64,000 nucleotides of DNA. Source: Kudoa neothunni (lineage: Eukaryota > Cnidaria). Positions within the stretch are counted from its first letter, which is position 1. Each line of letters opens with the position of its first letter. The DNA lies in assembly GCA_964304625.1 (NCBI GenBank), contig OZ199838.1:6820001-6884000 (forward strand), given 5' to 3'. Below, piece by piece: positions 1 to 15,136 of this stretch. A program made the translations under genes and the position numbers. A model generated the notes under the pieces. It searched no databases. It was not told where the DNA came from and saw nothing but the letters and a program-made list of their open reading frames with translations.

Positions 1-199
1 AATGACTATTTTCATGGAAAATAATATTCAAGTGTCATTAGTTTTGATTATTTTTAATTATTTCTAGCCCAAGGAACCAAGGAATGAAAAAAAATAATTT
101 AATTTTACAAAATCTAAAAAATTAAATCAATATACAGCTTATAAGTGAGAGATGATGGGAATGAAAATTATCATTTCACAAGCGTACGTGCCTTTTTGG

Positions 200-353
200 A
201 TCAGAATTTACTCCTCAAATAGCCTCTGCTATAACTAGAAAAAATATAAGATCTTTAAGTAACTATAAACTTGGCTCTCAAGTTAAGGGGTTAAATTTTG
301 ATTTTCCACAAGGTTGAGGGAGTAAATTTGAAAAAAACGGTTGAGAACCCCTG
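200..353 (-). mobile_element. terminal fragment of a hAT-type non-autonomous element
   Basis: Read on the minus strand, positions 353-338 give CAGGGGTTCTCAACCG, a classic hAT (Buster/Charlie-like) terminus, followed by an AT-rich stretch containing TTTACTCC. The same head and TTTACTCC block occur at both ends of the element at 32873-33225, so the two belong to one family. The flanking 8-mer TTGTAGTC has TA at its centre, as in Buster-type target sites. The opposite end is not recognisable, so the left boundary is a guess. No coding sequence is present. Confidence 0.45.
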
Positions 354-965
354 TTGTAGTCAATGACTTATATTGTTATATAAGAAAAATAAATAAAAAC
401 CCAATATCTATTCGATTCTAATCTGTTAATTGTTTCAAACAATTAATTCATAATTTTTACCAATATTAAACTAATTATAAATTAAAGATTCATTTTTTCG
501 AACTTAAAATCTGATTAAATTAGAATGGAGAGGTTAATCTTTATGAACTAATCGTTTGATCGATAATTCATAACATTTCTTAATATAACAACAATAAATA
601 AAAAAATAAAAACGAATAATATTCAAATAGGAGCGAATTAGTGACGATACTTAATTTGTCTAATACGATTTAAAAGAAGTAAAATTATTCATTTGAGATA
701 TTACTTAAACAATAAAATTCTTATAGGAAATTATCTTAGAACAAAAGACCATCTCTAAATAACCGCATCACGTGCGCAGTGGCAATTTTTAAAATGAATA
801 TTCTCCTATTTATTATCTATTTGTAAATTTTAAATGATCATGACTTCATAATGCGTCAAATTAAATTATTTAATTTATCCAGCGACACACTTAAGCCCAA
901 TAATAAGTAACTATAGTTCAAACTACAGGGACGGATTAAATTTTTGGGATGCAAATAGTTAATCC

Positions 966-1375
966 TTAATTAACCTCGGCTTGTTCATTTGCTTCAGTGG
1001 CGCACTCGTGTAACAATTTTTGAATTTCATTTTCAGCGTCTCTACACAGTAGACGATTATTGGTGAAATAAACGAATTGTGTTGCTAGAATGTAGAAGCA
1101 ATCGAAGAATCCAATCACTTACTCACATATCTTGGTTTGTTTAATAAGCAGATTTTCTAATGATTCCATGCTCTACGTTCCAACATATAGCATACAGCCA
1201 ATTCAATTAAATCTACCATATCTTCCGAATAGAGCTTATTGATCTTCATGGCTACATATTGTAGATCATCACCGCATACACGAGTCGGGTCATTCTATAT
1301 GCAATTAACACATTCGAAACATTTTCCACTTACATTTCCGTCATATCTGAGTTTGTATTTGTCGGTTTTGGTCAT
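966..1375 (-). CDS. small four-exon protein, possibly CENP-X/MHF2-like histone-fold protein
   Basis: The exon chain 1375-1334, 1294-1177, 1156-1123 and 1041-966 gives an 89-residue protein with all phases closing. Introns are 39, 20 and 81 bp. The segment PTRVCGDDLQYV resembles the conserved TKVSGDALQL start of the CENP-X (MHF2/FAAP10) histone fold, and the length (89 against about 81) fits. CENP-X pairs with CENP-S at kinetochores and with FANCM in DNA repair. The C-terminal part matches less well and is acidic and helical. The 20-nt intron (1176-1157) was inferred because without it the frame closes after WNH at residue 59 or so, whereas a good coding stretch and a GTAAGT donor follow directly. 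The alternative is a protein of about 58 residues ending there. The family call is a resemblance only. The start is the first ATG ahead of the first donor. Confidence 0.45.
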
Positions 1376-4039
<2,664 letters not shown>

Positions 4040-4194
4040 TTTCCTCATCTTTCTCATGTTCCAGATTAAAGCTACCTGACTGATTTATTTTACACTAGAT
4101 TGCCTTCGTGAATTTTATAAATAGTTGTTTTTCTATGTATGCGCAGCGAGTTGTTGTAGTTATAAGTTTATTTGAATTAGTAAAGTTGTATGCG

Positions 4195-4335
4195 TTAAAT
4201 GTAACGAGTTTTTCGTGTTACGTCCTGCGGTGCCTAAAGCGTTAATGGAGGAGGTCTGACCAACCAGAATTCCACAACCTAATAAGCTGCGCCAAGGGTT
4301 TTACCTTGTAAGCAAAAAAAATAGAACGAGTTCTG
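4195..4335 (+). repeat. 5'-truncated copy of the window's tRNA-headed SINE (tail half)
   Basis: This stretch matches the reverse complement of about 32380-32510 along its length. Shared blocks include GCGGTGCCTA, GCGTTAATGG, AATTCCACAACCTAATAA and TTTACCTTGTAA, ending in an A-rich tract. It lacks the tRNA-like head, as expected of a 5'-truncated retroposed SINE. It sits just downstream of HSP60. Confidence 0.75.
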
Positions 4336-7215
4336 ATAGATAGTCTGCCAGTCTTCTCAGCTTAGTTATTAAGATTTTTATGGCATTTGAAGACCAGCCT
4401 TCAGCATTTAAATGCGACTTATTAGCGGAACGTTGAAAGATAACCCTTATGTGGCAAACGACTCAACGTGTGCGCCATATATTAGGTTTGATATACTGAT
4501 TGGCTCTATTAGGAAGTTATTCTAGTGATTCATTTATCCTGTTAGGCGCCATCAAGCAGAATATTATTAGCTAAATGAAGACCGATATAGCTGTTAATAT
4601 TGGTGGGAACTAAGTTCTACAGAAGGCTGAGTATAGCAATTTTTAAGGTTCCTTAGGTATTCAATTACATAGCTTATTTTACCACATATCACATAGCAGC
4701 CTCAAACCAACCAGAATATTTTTGAATTGTCAATATTAAGATAGACAATTAAAGTTTCTGTATGCTGTATTAGGACAAAATCAGCCAGAGGGGTGGTATA
4801 TGCGTTTTCGAGACTGTGGTTAGTTCCTTGACGTAGTAGTTCCAATATACTGGTAAAATTTACTAGAGAAAACATATTTTAAGATTAAAAAAATTATAAA
4901 TGAAACGGACAATTGCCAACGAATAATAAAAATTTTCTGTTAGATAAGGCAAGAACGGTATATTCGTTTTTTAAATGTTTGAACAAGTTTGAAATTTTTA
5001 TTAAAACATTCTAAGGTTGAATAATAACGAAGCAGGTGATTTTAAATGATCGAAAAAATCTTCACTTTTCAAAATGCCACAAAATTAGTAGAAATATATT
5101 GGACAAGCAAAAGCAATGTTAGTTCGTTGTATTAAAAAAACTATATTTATGTCTGTATTTCCAAATACATATGCATATTTTGGTTTAATAATTCTAAAAT
5201 TATTTAAGTCACTATTTACTTTTTGTCTAATACTAGAATCAACAAGTCTTAAAGTACTTCAAGATCAAAATGTAACCTTCTTCAAATGGAACATATTCCT
5301 AGTTATCAATAATATTTGAATTCAAACAACGAGTAAAATATGATTTTGAATGGTTGCAGTAGTTTAAACATTGTTTGGGTTTATTTTTATTTTGTCTTTC
5401 AATGATGACGTTAAATAATTTTTCTTGCCTGGAAGGATTTTTATTTCGTAAAATTAATTTAAACTGATGAAAGAATTTCTCATTTAAATTCTAAAAAGGG
5501 ATGTGAGATGGTATGGAAAGGAGTTTTTAGACACTTTTCGCTAAACATATTGTGCAATCATCATCTAATTAACTTTGGGTGAATGATTTTTTCACATCAA
5601 ATAATTTTAATGGGCGGTCATCACCTTTTTACTAAATAAGCAAATACCTTCTAGCTTTAATCCTAAAATTCGCCCAATTGTGGATCTATGAACACTTGTA
5701 CATTCAGCAATTTATTAATTTGTGCATTTCGTTGGAATTTATAAGGGATCAATTGAACATTCATTATTTCTACTAGAAGAATAACTTGAATTCACATTCT
5801 TGTGGGAAAAATCACATATTTTTGCTTAGTTTGATTATTTCAATTTTGATTCAATAAGAGTGTGTTTCGAGTGGACATATTGCTGAGCACGTGCAAAGAT
5901 TACTTTTTGATACAAAAATAATTTATTTTTAGTCTGAAAAACTTCCATAAAAAAATTTATTTCATTTTAAAATAGTGTTTGCATTTTTATTTGGACAATT
6001 TACAAATCACTGACGAAGGTTGCATTCTGATCTTGAAATATTGTATCATGGTTCACTGAGAAAACAATTGAATTGATTGATAAATTACATCTTAGCTGAA
6101 AAAAAATTAATTAGCATTTTATTATTTTCCATAGTAAATAATCATAAAATAATTTGATTATTTTAAAATGTGAGATTTTTCATGTTCCATCTAAGATACT
6201 TGTAGTCCAAAGGATTAAAATTTGGGCATATTTAAGCGCGTTTCACTGCTGTTATTTTAGCCTTTAAAACAACTTATACGATTAAAACACTAAACACATA
6301 AATTAGTGAGATTTTTCGACTGATATGCATAAAAATGATTTCAAAAATTTATTATAAATGCAAAAACTCAAAATGTAATTTTTATGTGATTACACAGCAA
6401 TTTATCACTATAATCTTCTATTTAGTAATCAAACAATTCTCACCCGTACTGCCCAGAAAATGAGAGATCGTACGTCAGATGAAAAAAACATAAAATTTTT
6501 AGCAACAAATAACCTGTGTTTATTTCAATGCCAACGTCGTCTAATCAATACAATCGTAACAAATTTGAACTCTATTTAATCCTTTATTTACTAATCATTT
6601 AAAATATATGGCAAATACTAGACATTAATAGTTTTAAGTATAGTTATTTTAAAGAGGAAAAATTTTTTTATTGTTCTAAACATAATTGTTATTCATGAAA
6701 TCATTCTGAATAACCTAAAAATTGATCCTTAAATTTTTAATTTTTGGCACGTTATATATGATTTAATGAGATAAATGTGAATTTCGAAAGTTAAATAATT
6801 GTCTATGTAACTAAAAGCAATCTTACGGACGTGGAATATTAGAAAATATATTCTATGCATTTTTCAAAGCACTCTCTTCCGCACATAAGGCGAATGTAAA
6901 CATATTAATTTTATAATTATCAATTATAAAATATCTATTTCCGCTATGATATTATGACTGGTTAATAAGAAAAAATATAATTCATAGATTAAACGCAAGA
7001 TCGCCGACATAGAGTCTATCTTCGTCTTATTGTTGTCCTACAATGTCCATCTCCAGGCTTGTCTCGGGAAAAATTTCTTCCATCGAAATTTTCATAAATT
7101 TGTAACTTAATTGATGCAAATAATAATTATAAAATATTTCAGAACTAAAAATATAAGAATTCGGAAAATTAATCTTATGTTAAAATGTCTGATGTTTGCG
7201 CAATTGGAAAGCTGA
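4336..7215. other. AT-rich intergenic region, nothing recognised
   Basis: Short open frames occur (for example 5116-5319) but show no family resemblance, no splice-linked continuation and base composition like the surrounding non-coding DNA. Simple palindromic AT stretches near 6910-6935 and 7405-7440 are the only structure seen. Confidence 0.5.
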
Positions 7216-9059
7216 ATGGATGCGATGAAGCTGGAAGGTAGTGTCGGCAATCCGTTGACCGGCTCAACTGAAAACAATACGAATGGTATATTTTTTCATC
7301 AGTTTTTATTTTTTTTTCTCTCATTTTAAAAGTAACTGACGTAATGGTTACCATAACAACCATATTTTTTGTATATTTCAGCATAGTCTCTTTATTTAAT
7401 AATAATACCTGTAATTAATTAAATTTAATTAATTAATAATATAGGTATGAACGGTATTATTGATATTTTTGGTAATGGGAAGTTAATAAAAAAGGTACGC
7501 CGGCCAACAAATGACCAGTTGGAGTTAGCGTATTGTTTGTGTATGTGTTTTAGATGATAAGGAAGGCTCCAAATAAATCAACTAAAGTTGAAATGCAAAA
7601 TATTGTTAAGGTGAATTTGACTGGTGCGCTCAGTTCCACTGGAAAAATAATTGATACTCGAGAAAAGTTCGAATTTGTGTCAGGTCACGGTGAAGTTATC
7701 ATCGGTAATACCTATCAATCGTATCTTTTTCGTTCAATCAGTCAGTTAATTTTGATTGTTTGTTATGGTTACTTGTGAAAATAATTTTGAAATTGAAAAT
7801 TTGGCAGGCGTTGATGCTGCTGTTGCACTTATGAAGGTCGGCGAGACAAGTGAAGTTTCGATCGATCCTGCTTACGCTTTTAGAGATATTGATTGGTACA
7901 TTTATTGGATGTGAACATCATATTAATAAGTTTTATAGGTATTCGAGCCCATGTGAAAGTTCCAATGAAAAAATACACATACCCCCTAATTCTCATTTGA
8001 CATACTTGGTGGAAGTTCTCTCTGTGGAACCATATCCAGAAGCTAGCTATATGTCAACTAATGTTGAAATTGATAGAATTTTACATTTTTGGTAAATTTT
8101 TTTTGATGGATGAGTTGGTTCATACTTTTATGGTAATATAGCAATAAAAAACGTTTATGGGGAAATATGTGGTACATATATGGTGATTATGCAACCAGCA
8201 GTCATCTCTACGAATTGTATCAACTTTTATCTATTCTCAAAGTTGTCAATAATGTTGTATCATTAAGAGCTTTCAGCATTCTCCAAAAACTCAACTATAG
8301 CGATATAGAACGTGTAAGGAAACTCTACATTGTGATTGGCAACAACCTTTCCATTACAAAAATGAAGGTAAATTGTATCATGATTTATACCTCATAAATA
8401 CAATACTCAACTCAATAAATTGTTTATTCATGATTAGATGGATCAACACGGTGATGTCATAAAAATATTAAATTTTATTGTACATCATGAGCCTCATAAT
8501 ACCAAAGCTATTTATCGTCTTGCCCAAGTTATCCATATCCTTCGTTAGATAATGTACTGGAATAATGTAATTTAGTGTTTTTTCAAGGTGGGTCTTTTGG
8601 ATGAGTGTTATGAATTTCTCATCAAATGCAGAAAGCTTGGCGTAACAAACCAGGTAGCTCTGATTTATTCAACTCATAATCTAGCTTGCTAATGTGAATA
8701 TACAGCTGATTGAACGATTCTACCTCGAAGTGCATGAAAAAGTTCTATTGGAAAATCAAAAGCAACGTGAATCATATTCGAGGATATTCCAAACCAGTGA
8801 TAATGCTTCCAACTCGTATATTACCTCAACGTTGCATACATTCTCAACCCCTCAATCGAGTATAAATATTGATCAAACGGTTAGCTACCTTAAATATTTT
8901 TGGCAAACTTTATCATTTGTGTAGGCAATCGGCGGCCGTCCAAGGAATCCCTCAGCTACTACAATTGCAGATTCGCCATTGCCTAGAAGACTCCTTCGAT
9001 GGTCCGTTGTTGGAAGCTCGGTGTTGTTTTTGTTTTTGAGTTATTATATTTTTAATTAA
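7216..9059 (+). CDS. FKBP8: FKBP8-like immunophilin: FKBP domain, TPR repeats, C-terminal membrane anchor
   Basis: Ten exons: 7216-7285, 7445-7494, 7554-7704, 7808-7895, 7939-8091, 8142-8367, 8438-8527, 8588-8653, 8706-8879, 8925-9059. They close in phase to 400 residues (human FKBP8 is 412-413). Order: an acidic N-terminus; IDIFGNGKLIKK entering an FKBP-type domain (GKIIDTREKFEF, KVGETSEVSIDPAYAF, PPNSHLTYLVEVLSVEP); then TPR-type helices starting NKKRLWGNMWYIYGDY and including GNNLSITKMKMDQ and HHEPHNTKAIYRLAQ; finally LLRWSVVGSSVLFLFLSYY as a tail anchor. FKBP8 proteins sit in the outer mitochondrial and ER membranes and regulate Bcl-2, HSP90 and mitophagy. Aromatic residues of the catalytic pocket are not well kept, as in FKBP8 generally, so strong isomerase activity is doubtful. 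The ATG at 7185 is in another frame; 7216 gives the phase-correct first exon. Confidence 0.9.
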
Positions 9060-10965
9060 TGTGTATTGTTTTCTACAATCCATTTTGCGTATTGTCATAC
9101 TCTCTTATTTACATATTGGTGATATTGGATGGGGTTAACTGGGCCAGTTTTTCGATCCTGAGGTTCACATGACATTAGCTACTACTTGAACGAGGTATTA
9201 CATTTACGTTAAAATTTATATTTTAAATATCCGATTTTGAGCAGTTTTGGAAATTTTTTATGTTAATACATTTTTTTGGAATAATTCTGTTTCAGCATGA
9301 CATTAATTTTTATTTATTAGGGTTTTCTATTTGTTTTAAAAGTAATTTTGTTCTGGTGCATTAGTCGTATATTTAAGCTGGTTCTAGAAATTTAGACCAC
9401 GAATATTTTATTATTACATGTAGTTACGAATGTTTTTATACGTGTAAATAGAAAATTAGTGTGTTTACAACCAACGTTGGCGCATTCATAGAAGGTTTTC
9501 GGAATCTGTTATTATTGGAGAGATACGTCCAAAAGTTACCTGTCAATAAATAAATATATTAACAATCAAAATGTTAAATATAAAATGGAAATTTACGAAC
9601 AATCTGAAGTAAGCTAGGATCTCTCGCTCGCTTTTTGGGAAAATGGAGGTCTACAAACAGGGGATCAGATATCGCAATTGAACTCTTAGGGCGGGATCCT
9701 CTATCGGGAATACAAGAAGCACTTCGTGAGGCATAAATAAAGTAGTCTTACATGATTTTCATTTATTAATAACGTGAAAAACTTTTCGGATCAATTCTTT
9801 TTCTGTATAACTAAGTCATTTGATAGATTAAAGTGAAATGCAATGAGATATTTAGGACAAAATTTCCATTTAGTTCTCATAGTTGTCTTTCAGGCAAGTT
9901 TATGTTAAGATGAACTCACTCAGTTAGTTGCATTAAGTTATTTTTAATCTGCCAGAGGCCAATTCACGCATAATATATTGATTCTTAGCATACAAGAAAA
10001 TTACTATTATTTAAATAATGTTAGCATGCAATAGTAAAAATAAGGTTTAAGTTTAGAATTAATCATTAACTCATACAAAATATATATCAATATGTTGAAA
10101 ATGTTTGATGATCGTAAAATGAAATCTTACAATTCATCTAAAATCAATTTCATAATAATTTATACTTATTATCTGCTCTATAAGTTCATAAAGACAACAT
10201 TTCTAATCCTCTGTTTTTAAATAATTTATGATTAATTAAATAAACCCTTATATTATAACATTGAGGTTGTGCATATTAAAAGCCGCGGGAATTTTTCTAA
10301 CTCAATTAAACAGACTTGTGAATTTATATAAAGATATTAGATTAAGATCATTATTATTTTTAATATAGAACATTTTTTACGTGGATCAAAAATATTTTAT
10401 ATTGCCTTTATCTAAAAAATATTTTTCTGATATGATATTAATGTATCTAACCAAAAATCTAATAACTATTTATATATTACTAGTGCAAAAGCCTCGCATC
10501 GCGTAAGATTCCTTTCCCGGCCAAGTAGGCTAAAGTCTCGAGTAGGCCAAGGTCACTTTAAATTCAAGTAAACTAAGAGTATTTGAATAAATAGTAAAAA
10601 GATTACACAAATAAAGCTTAATTTATTTATCTACTTTGGTATAATAAGTGAACTTAATTCTAATTCCTAGCGCTGTCTCTACTTGTAGAGATTGTACAGA
10701 TTGCACACCATAAAATCATCATTATTTAGACAATGCAAAAACTAGTCCATAGTTTAAAAGTTAGTTGAATGTTATCAATGTAATGACGCATACATATTGA
10801 TAAAAATATTAAATTTACACACATACAAACAAAACAGCTCCATGTGTATAGATAGCGCGAAAACCCCCTTATTACCCAGGAATGGGCTAATTTAAGGTAA
10901 AAAAAATCTTGAAAATTAAGAAAAAGGTATTAATCCCGTTATATAACCCCAGGCTGAACAATCTA
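9060..10965. other. intergenic region with a weak repeat-like stretch near its end
   Basis: No gene is supported. About 9480-9720 has short coding-like runs with no recognisable family or consistent splicing. Around 10478-10560 a GC-richer patch (CCTCGCATCGCG, TTTCCCGGCC) stands out and may be the head of an old dispersed repeat. Confidence 0.4.
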
Positions 10966-12914
10966 CGGTAAAGTCTCGATACTGCGAAGTTCGATATAGG
11001 GTAGTTGGCGTTTTTAAATAATTTCTGTATTCAAAATTGTGAATTTTTCGATGTTAATGATCATTAAATTTAATAATCTATCTATACAAATAAAATAACG
11101 TTTATTTTATGCAATTTTGAAAAAATGTGAGGTCTTGCTAGGGGGCAGTACTTACTTCCAATTTTAATTCGACTAATCCACTAAAGCTCACTTTGGAACG
11201 TTCGGCATGGTGTGAGAGCAAAGAAATTTAGATAAGAAAATTGAAATCGTTCAATATTATGAGTCAATTAAATCAATATCAAATGCTAAAAAATGACTCT
11301 AGAACGTTATGGAATATCAAGTATTCCGTTGTTGTTAGTTTTATTCAAATTAGAATAGGTTATTCTTCTTTGATTAGAATTTTTTCGAATAAATATGAAA
11401 TAATTAACTCCAATATTGCATCTACCCGTAAAAGGATTACAAATGGAAAAAATGCTCAGCGTGAAAATACGTTATATGATTGGATAGTGTCAGAACGCCA
11501 AAAAAAGAAAAATATTCCATGGTTTTTGATCACTGGAAAAGCCAAAATTATTTCCGATGATCCTAACATCATTGGTTTCTGTCGTAGCAAATGTTGGTTT
11601 GCAAATTCTAAGGCTCCCTTTTGTTTAAAAAATTACATCATCCACGGAGAAGCGGGGAATGTTGATGTTAACATTGTTTATGATTGGGTAAACAAGTTTT
11701 CTGAGATCTTAAGTAGATACGAAAAAGAAAACATTTTGAATTTTGATGAGACCGCTCTTTCTTATGAACAATGGACTCAAAGTACCTATGCCACCAAAGA
11801 TGAGTCAAATTTAAAGGGACTAAAATAATCAAAAAAATATGTCACCGTGTTAGTGACCGCCTCATTTACCATTTACCGGAGAAAAATTTCCATTTATTGC
11901 TATTGATAAATTTAAAAAGCACCGCTGTTTTAAAGGAACCACTGATCTTCCTAATGAATATTACGACAATAAAGATGGTTGGATGTCTTCTTTTATCTTT
12001 TTTGACATTCTATCAAACCTTAATCAATCGTTTGCAAGAGAAGAAACAAATGTTCTTAATTATTAGATCAATGTCCTTCTCATTCTCAATTAAATGGTTC
12101 CTTTCAAAATAATGAGTTATTATTTTTCCCAACAAACACAATTAGCATTGTACAACCAATGGATTCTGGTGTCAGAAATAGTTTAAAGGCAAACTATAGA
12201 AAAATTTTAAGTAGGCGTCTTCTGTTTGAAGATGATCCGACCAAATTTAAATACACAATATTATATTGCCTTAAAACGTTGAAATAAGCATGGGAAGCAG
12301 TCCCGGGCATCTATTTAGAATTGTTTTAAAAAGTTTCTAATATTTAAAGAAGGTGTTTAACATGTCATATCACTATTGTTATTATAATTTAGTAGAAAAT
12401 TCATCGTTCGTTGCAAAAACAAAGAATTTTATAAGGGTTTATTATTTTATATTTAGTTTTTAATTATTATTGGAGAATCATATTGTGGGTTTAATTTCGT
12501 CAGAAACGGCGGACGAAATAGCACTCCTATAAGATTTAGAGAAAATTCACGATGATGGGGTTCCTGATGAGGAAGAATCTGTGGAGATAGTTGTCAACTG
12601 TGAAGCAGATCCAGATTTTAGTGTTTCTAGCGACATTGTCCTACATCTGTACTTAGGAGCTCCATAAATACTATTAGAAGAGCTTCTATTGCTGCAAAAT
12701 TGAGCGCTATATTTTCTGCTCATCATGTTATGGATCATTTATTTGATACCATTAAAAAACGGTGAAAATCAACTAACATAGATGATTTTTTTGTAAAAAA
12801 ATAAAATATTTATTTCTCGTTGCGCACGCACAGAACTCGGTATCGGGAAGTGATTTCTTATTGGGCAGTAAAACCTCAGTTCCCATTTTAGTGCCCAATG
12901 TCGAGACCTTACTG
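10966..12914 (+). mobile_element. Tigger/pogo-type (Tc1-mariner superfamily) DNA transposon, decayed
   Basis: A 1.95 kb element with imperfect terminal inverted repeats: left CGGTAAAGTCTCGATACTG, right (reverse complement) CAGTAAGGTCTCGACATTG. Both ends are flanked by TA, the standard target duplication. Tigger/pogo elements typically begin CAGT-AA-CCTCGA-AT, matching this pattern. It carries a broken transposase on the plus strand. Divergence between the termini suggests an old insertion. Confidence 0.85.
11241..12300 (+). pseudogene. Tigger-like transposase pseudogene (CENP-B HTH plus DDE domain)
   Basis: The first 195-codon frame (11241-11828) covers the CENP-B-type DNA-binding region (TLYDWIVSERQKKK) and the start of the catalytic domain, with the first catalytic Asp in NILNFDETAL. 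After a stop the homology continues in other frames with LLDQCPSH and then FFPTNTISIVQPMDSGVR, which matches the Tigger/jerky C-terminal PPNTTSLLQPMDQGV block. At least three stops or frameshifts separate these parts, so the gene is dead. A normal transposase would be about 450-600 residues. Confidence 0.85.
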
Positions 12915-13076
12915 TAAACTCATAATTTGTTTATAATATCATCCTTTCGACAATCATGTTAAGTAAAATAAAAATTTTGGTTGTACCGAAATACCCCATT
13001 TCGATTAAATGCGGTTTGATTTAATTAGAGAAACTGAAAAAAACAGAATAATCTTCAAACTGACCAGCCGAGTTAA

Positions 13077-15136
13077 CCCTCCCTGCATGGAGTGGAAAAA
13101 AATCACATGCGGTCCGAAGTGGGGTCACTCAGGGACCCCAGGAGAAATCGGTCTATATCAATTTTTTATTTTCAACAACCTTAATTTAATAAACCAATAA
13201 GATTTTTTAAACTAAAAAAATTGTAAATTAAAATTAAATCAATTCTCTCGATGCATAAAAATGATGCCTTTTTCACGCTAACGCATAACAAGAAGAAACG
13301 GGGTATTTTCCCATTCAAGTTGATCGGATTTTAATTAGTCGGTCGTATATATAAACTGATCAAACGAAAAGGTGAAAATACACGAGAAAATTAAATTTAA
13401 CAATGTAAACGTTATCAGCGAATCACCTCCCACTGGCGCGTATTTCTCGTTTATTATCGGCATAATCCGACTTATGTATCACGAAATATTTGAGTCTTAT
13501 TTTCACAAAATATCTGCATTTAATTGAAATTTATCTGGTGTATATAATCGAATATTTATTTTGTATTGAGATTAAACCATACCAAATTTCTTATCCAATA
13601 TTACTTCTCATTTACGTGGTACTTATACAATTTCACACTTTTTTAATAATACAAAAATTATTTATTGTAATTTTTAGGTGTAAAACAAAAAATATTTTGT
13701 TTTAAGTGAAGTCTTCTAATTCATGGATAAAAATATTCAAACTAAGAAATACAACTTCTTAATTTGCATAGATTTCATTGAAAAATTAACCCGCATTGAA
13801 TCGACAGCAGTAGTATACTTAATTTTGTTCTTGAATTGTTAGTTGGTGTTAAAAACTTCAAAAAAGTTATAAAAACAAAGTTTTAAATAATGCACAATTA
13901 GATGATAAAATAAATTATTACAACTGGAACAAAACGTAGTATTTTTTGATTTCTGTGCTATATACACACAAACTTTCGACAATGGAAACAAACCATCTTG
14001 GTTTTTTTGTCTATGTTCCTAGGACACAAAGCACATCATTTCCTATTTGGCTGTAGCAAACAATTCACTTCGGATGGCGAAGAATCATTCTTTTCATCAA
14101 CAAATAAGTCGAAGCCATATTTTATATAATGTGGCAAATTTTTACAATGACTCTGGCGCTGAAGAACATTCCTCTTTGCTAACTGAATGGAAAGTTCGTG
14201 CAAAAAGTATTGTCGCTTACTTCTACTGTTCTTTTTCCAATCGGGATATTTTTTACTCCATAGTATGTATGAATTTAAACATGCTATATCCAAAATATCC
14301 TCCGTAATGAATAATTCAAAGGTCTCTAAAATGGTGTTGAAATTTCCTGACTCTCTTAAAAATTCAGAAGATGGAGGAGGAATCTTGTTATGGTAACGAT
14401 CCTTTGTTTTTGTGCGAGATTCTACACTCCGTTTAAACCCAGTTGAGAAACTAACTCAAAATCGTGATTTTCTGTTGCAAAAGAATAGTCCAAGTCCTCA
14501 GAAAAGCTTTCTTCTTCAACATCGCTATTAATTTCCTCAAGAAAATCCTCAGTGGATGTATCATCCGATTCAGAAATTTCATATTATGAAGTGTCATAAC
14601 GATCAGTGGAAGAGGAATCGTCAATATATTTCTCAGCTTCGTTGCTCATAATTACAAAATAAGTGCATTATCAAATTAAATAAAAAAAGAAAATTTTTAA
14701 CATAACCAATTACCTAATTAGAATTAGAATAAAACTCAATCGAAATGAATTAATACGAGGGAGATTGGTAAACAGATGTCGGAGTAACTTTCGTAATTCC
14801 CCCAAAATATCACGATGTAACTTTAAATTTGATTTCAACCCATGATATCGATACAAAAAGATATTTCCAATTAATATCAAAAGTTAATGTAGTTGTGAAA
14901 TAAAATAGGAGATGAGATTGGCATTATTTCTCAAAAAATATGTAAGACGTCATTTTAAAAGCGAAGACTATTTATTATAATTAAACAAAATTATATATAA
15001 AAATATTTAAATAGAAGCCTTATATCTTTATAGAGGAATTCAGGAAATTTTACAATCGAAAATAAAACGTGCTTGAAATTATAAACAAAATGGTTATTTT
15101 TGGGTCCTTGAGTGACCTCGCTTCGGGCAAGCAGGG
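13077..15136 (-). mobile_element. piggyBac transposon, internally deleted
   Basis: The element is bounded by TTAA on both sides (13073-13076 and 15137-15140), the piggyBac target duplication. Termini are CCCTCCCTGCATGG at the left and, reverse-complemented, CCCTGCTTGCCCGAAG at the right. Inside lies a better-conserved subterminal inverted repeat: CCGAAGTGGGGTCACTC at 13114-13130 against CCGAAGCGAGGTCACTC (reverse complement) near 15109-15125. The coding remnant is on the minus strand and lacks most of the catalytic core. It abuts the Tigger element closely, so this interval is a small transposon cluster. Confidence 0.88.
14036..14651 (-). pseudogene. piggyBac transposase remnant: acidic N-terminus joined to C-terminal part
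   Basis: From 14651 downward the minus strand reads MSNEAEKYIDDSSSTD and an acidic Asp/Glu/Ser-rich stretch (interrupted by a stop), typical of piggyBac N-termini. From 14293 to 14036 it reads a segment starting MDIACLNSYILWSKK and containing KRQYFLHELSIQLAKR, which corresponds to the region after the catalytic Asp triad in piggyBac proteins. The roughly 300-residue DDD core between them is missing, so no activity is possible. The deletion makes this a non-autonomous derivative. Confidence 0.8.

Noticed and set aside
9480-9720. Possible extra small gene (coding-like runs such as GSDIAIELLGRDPLSG)
   Set aside because: No start, splice pattern or family could be established; likely chance or an old fragment.
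11897-12112. Separate short gene inside the Tigger element
   Set aside because: It is an out-of-frame overlap with the decayed transposase.
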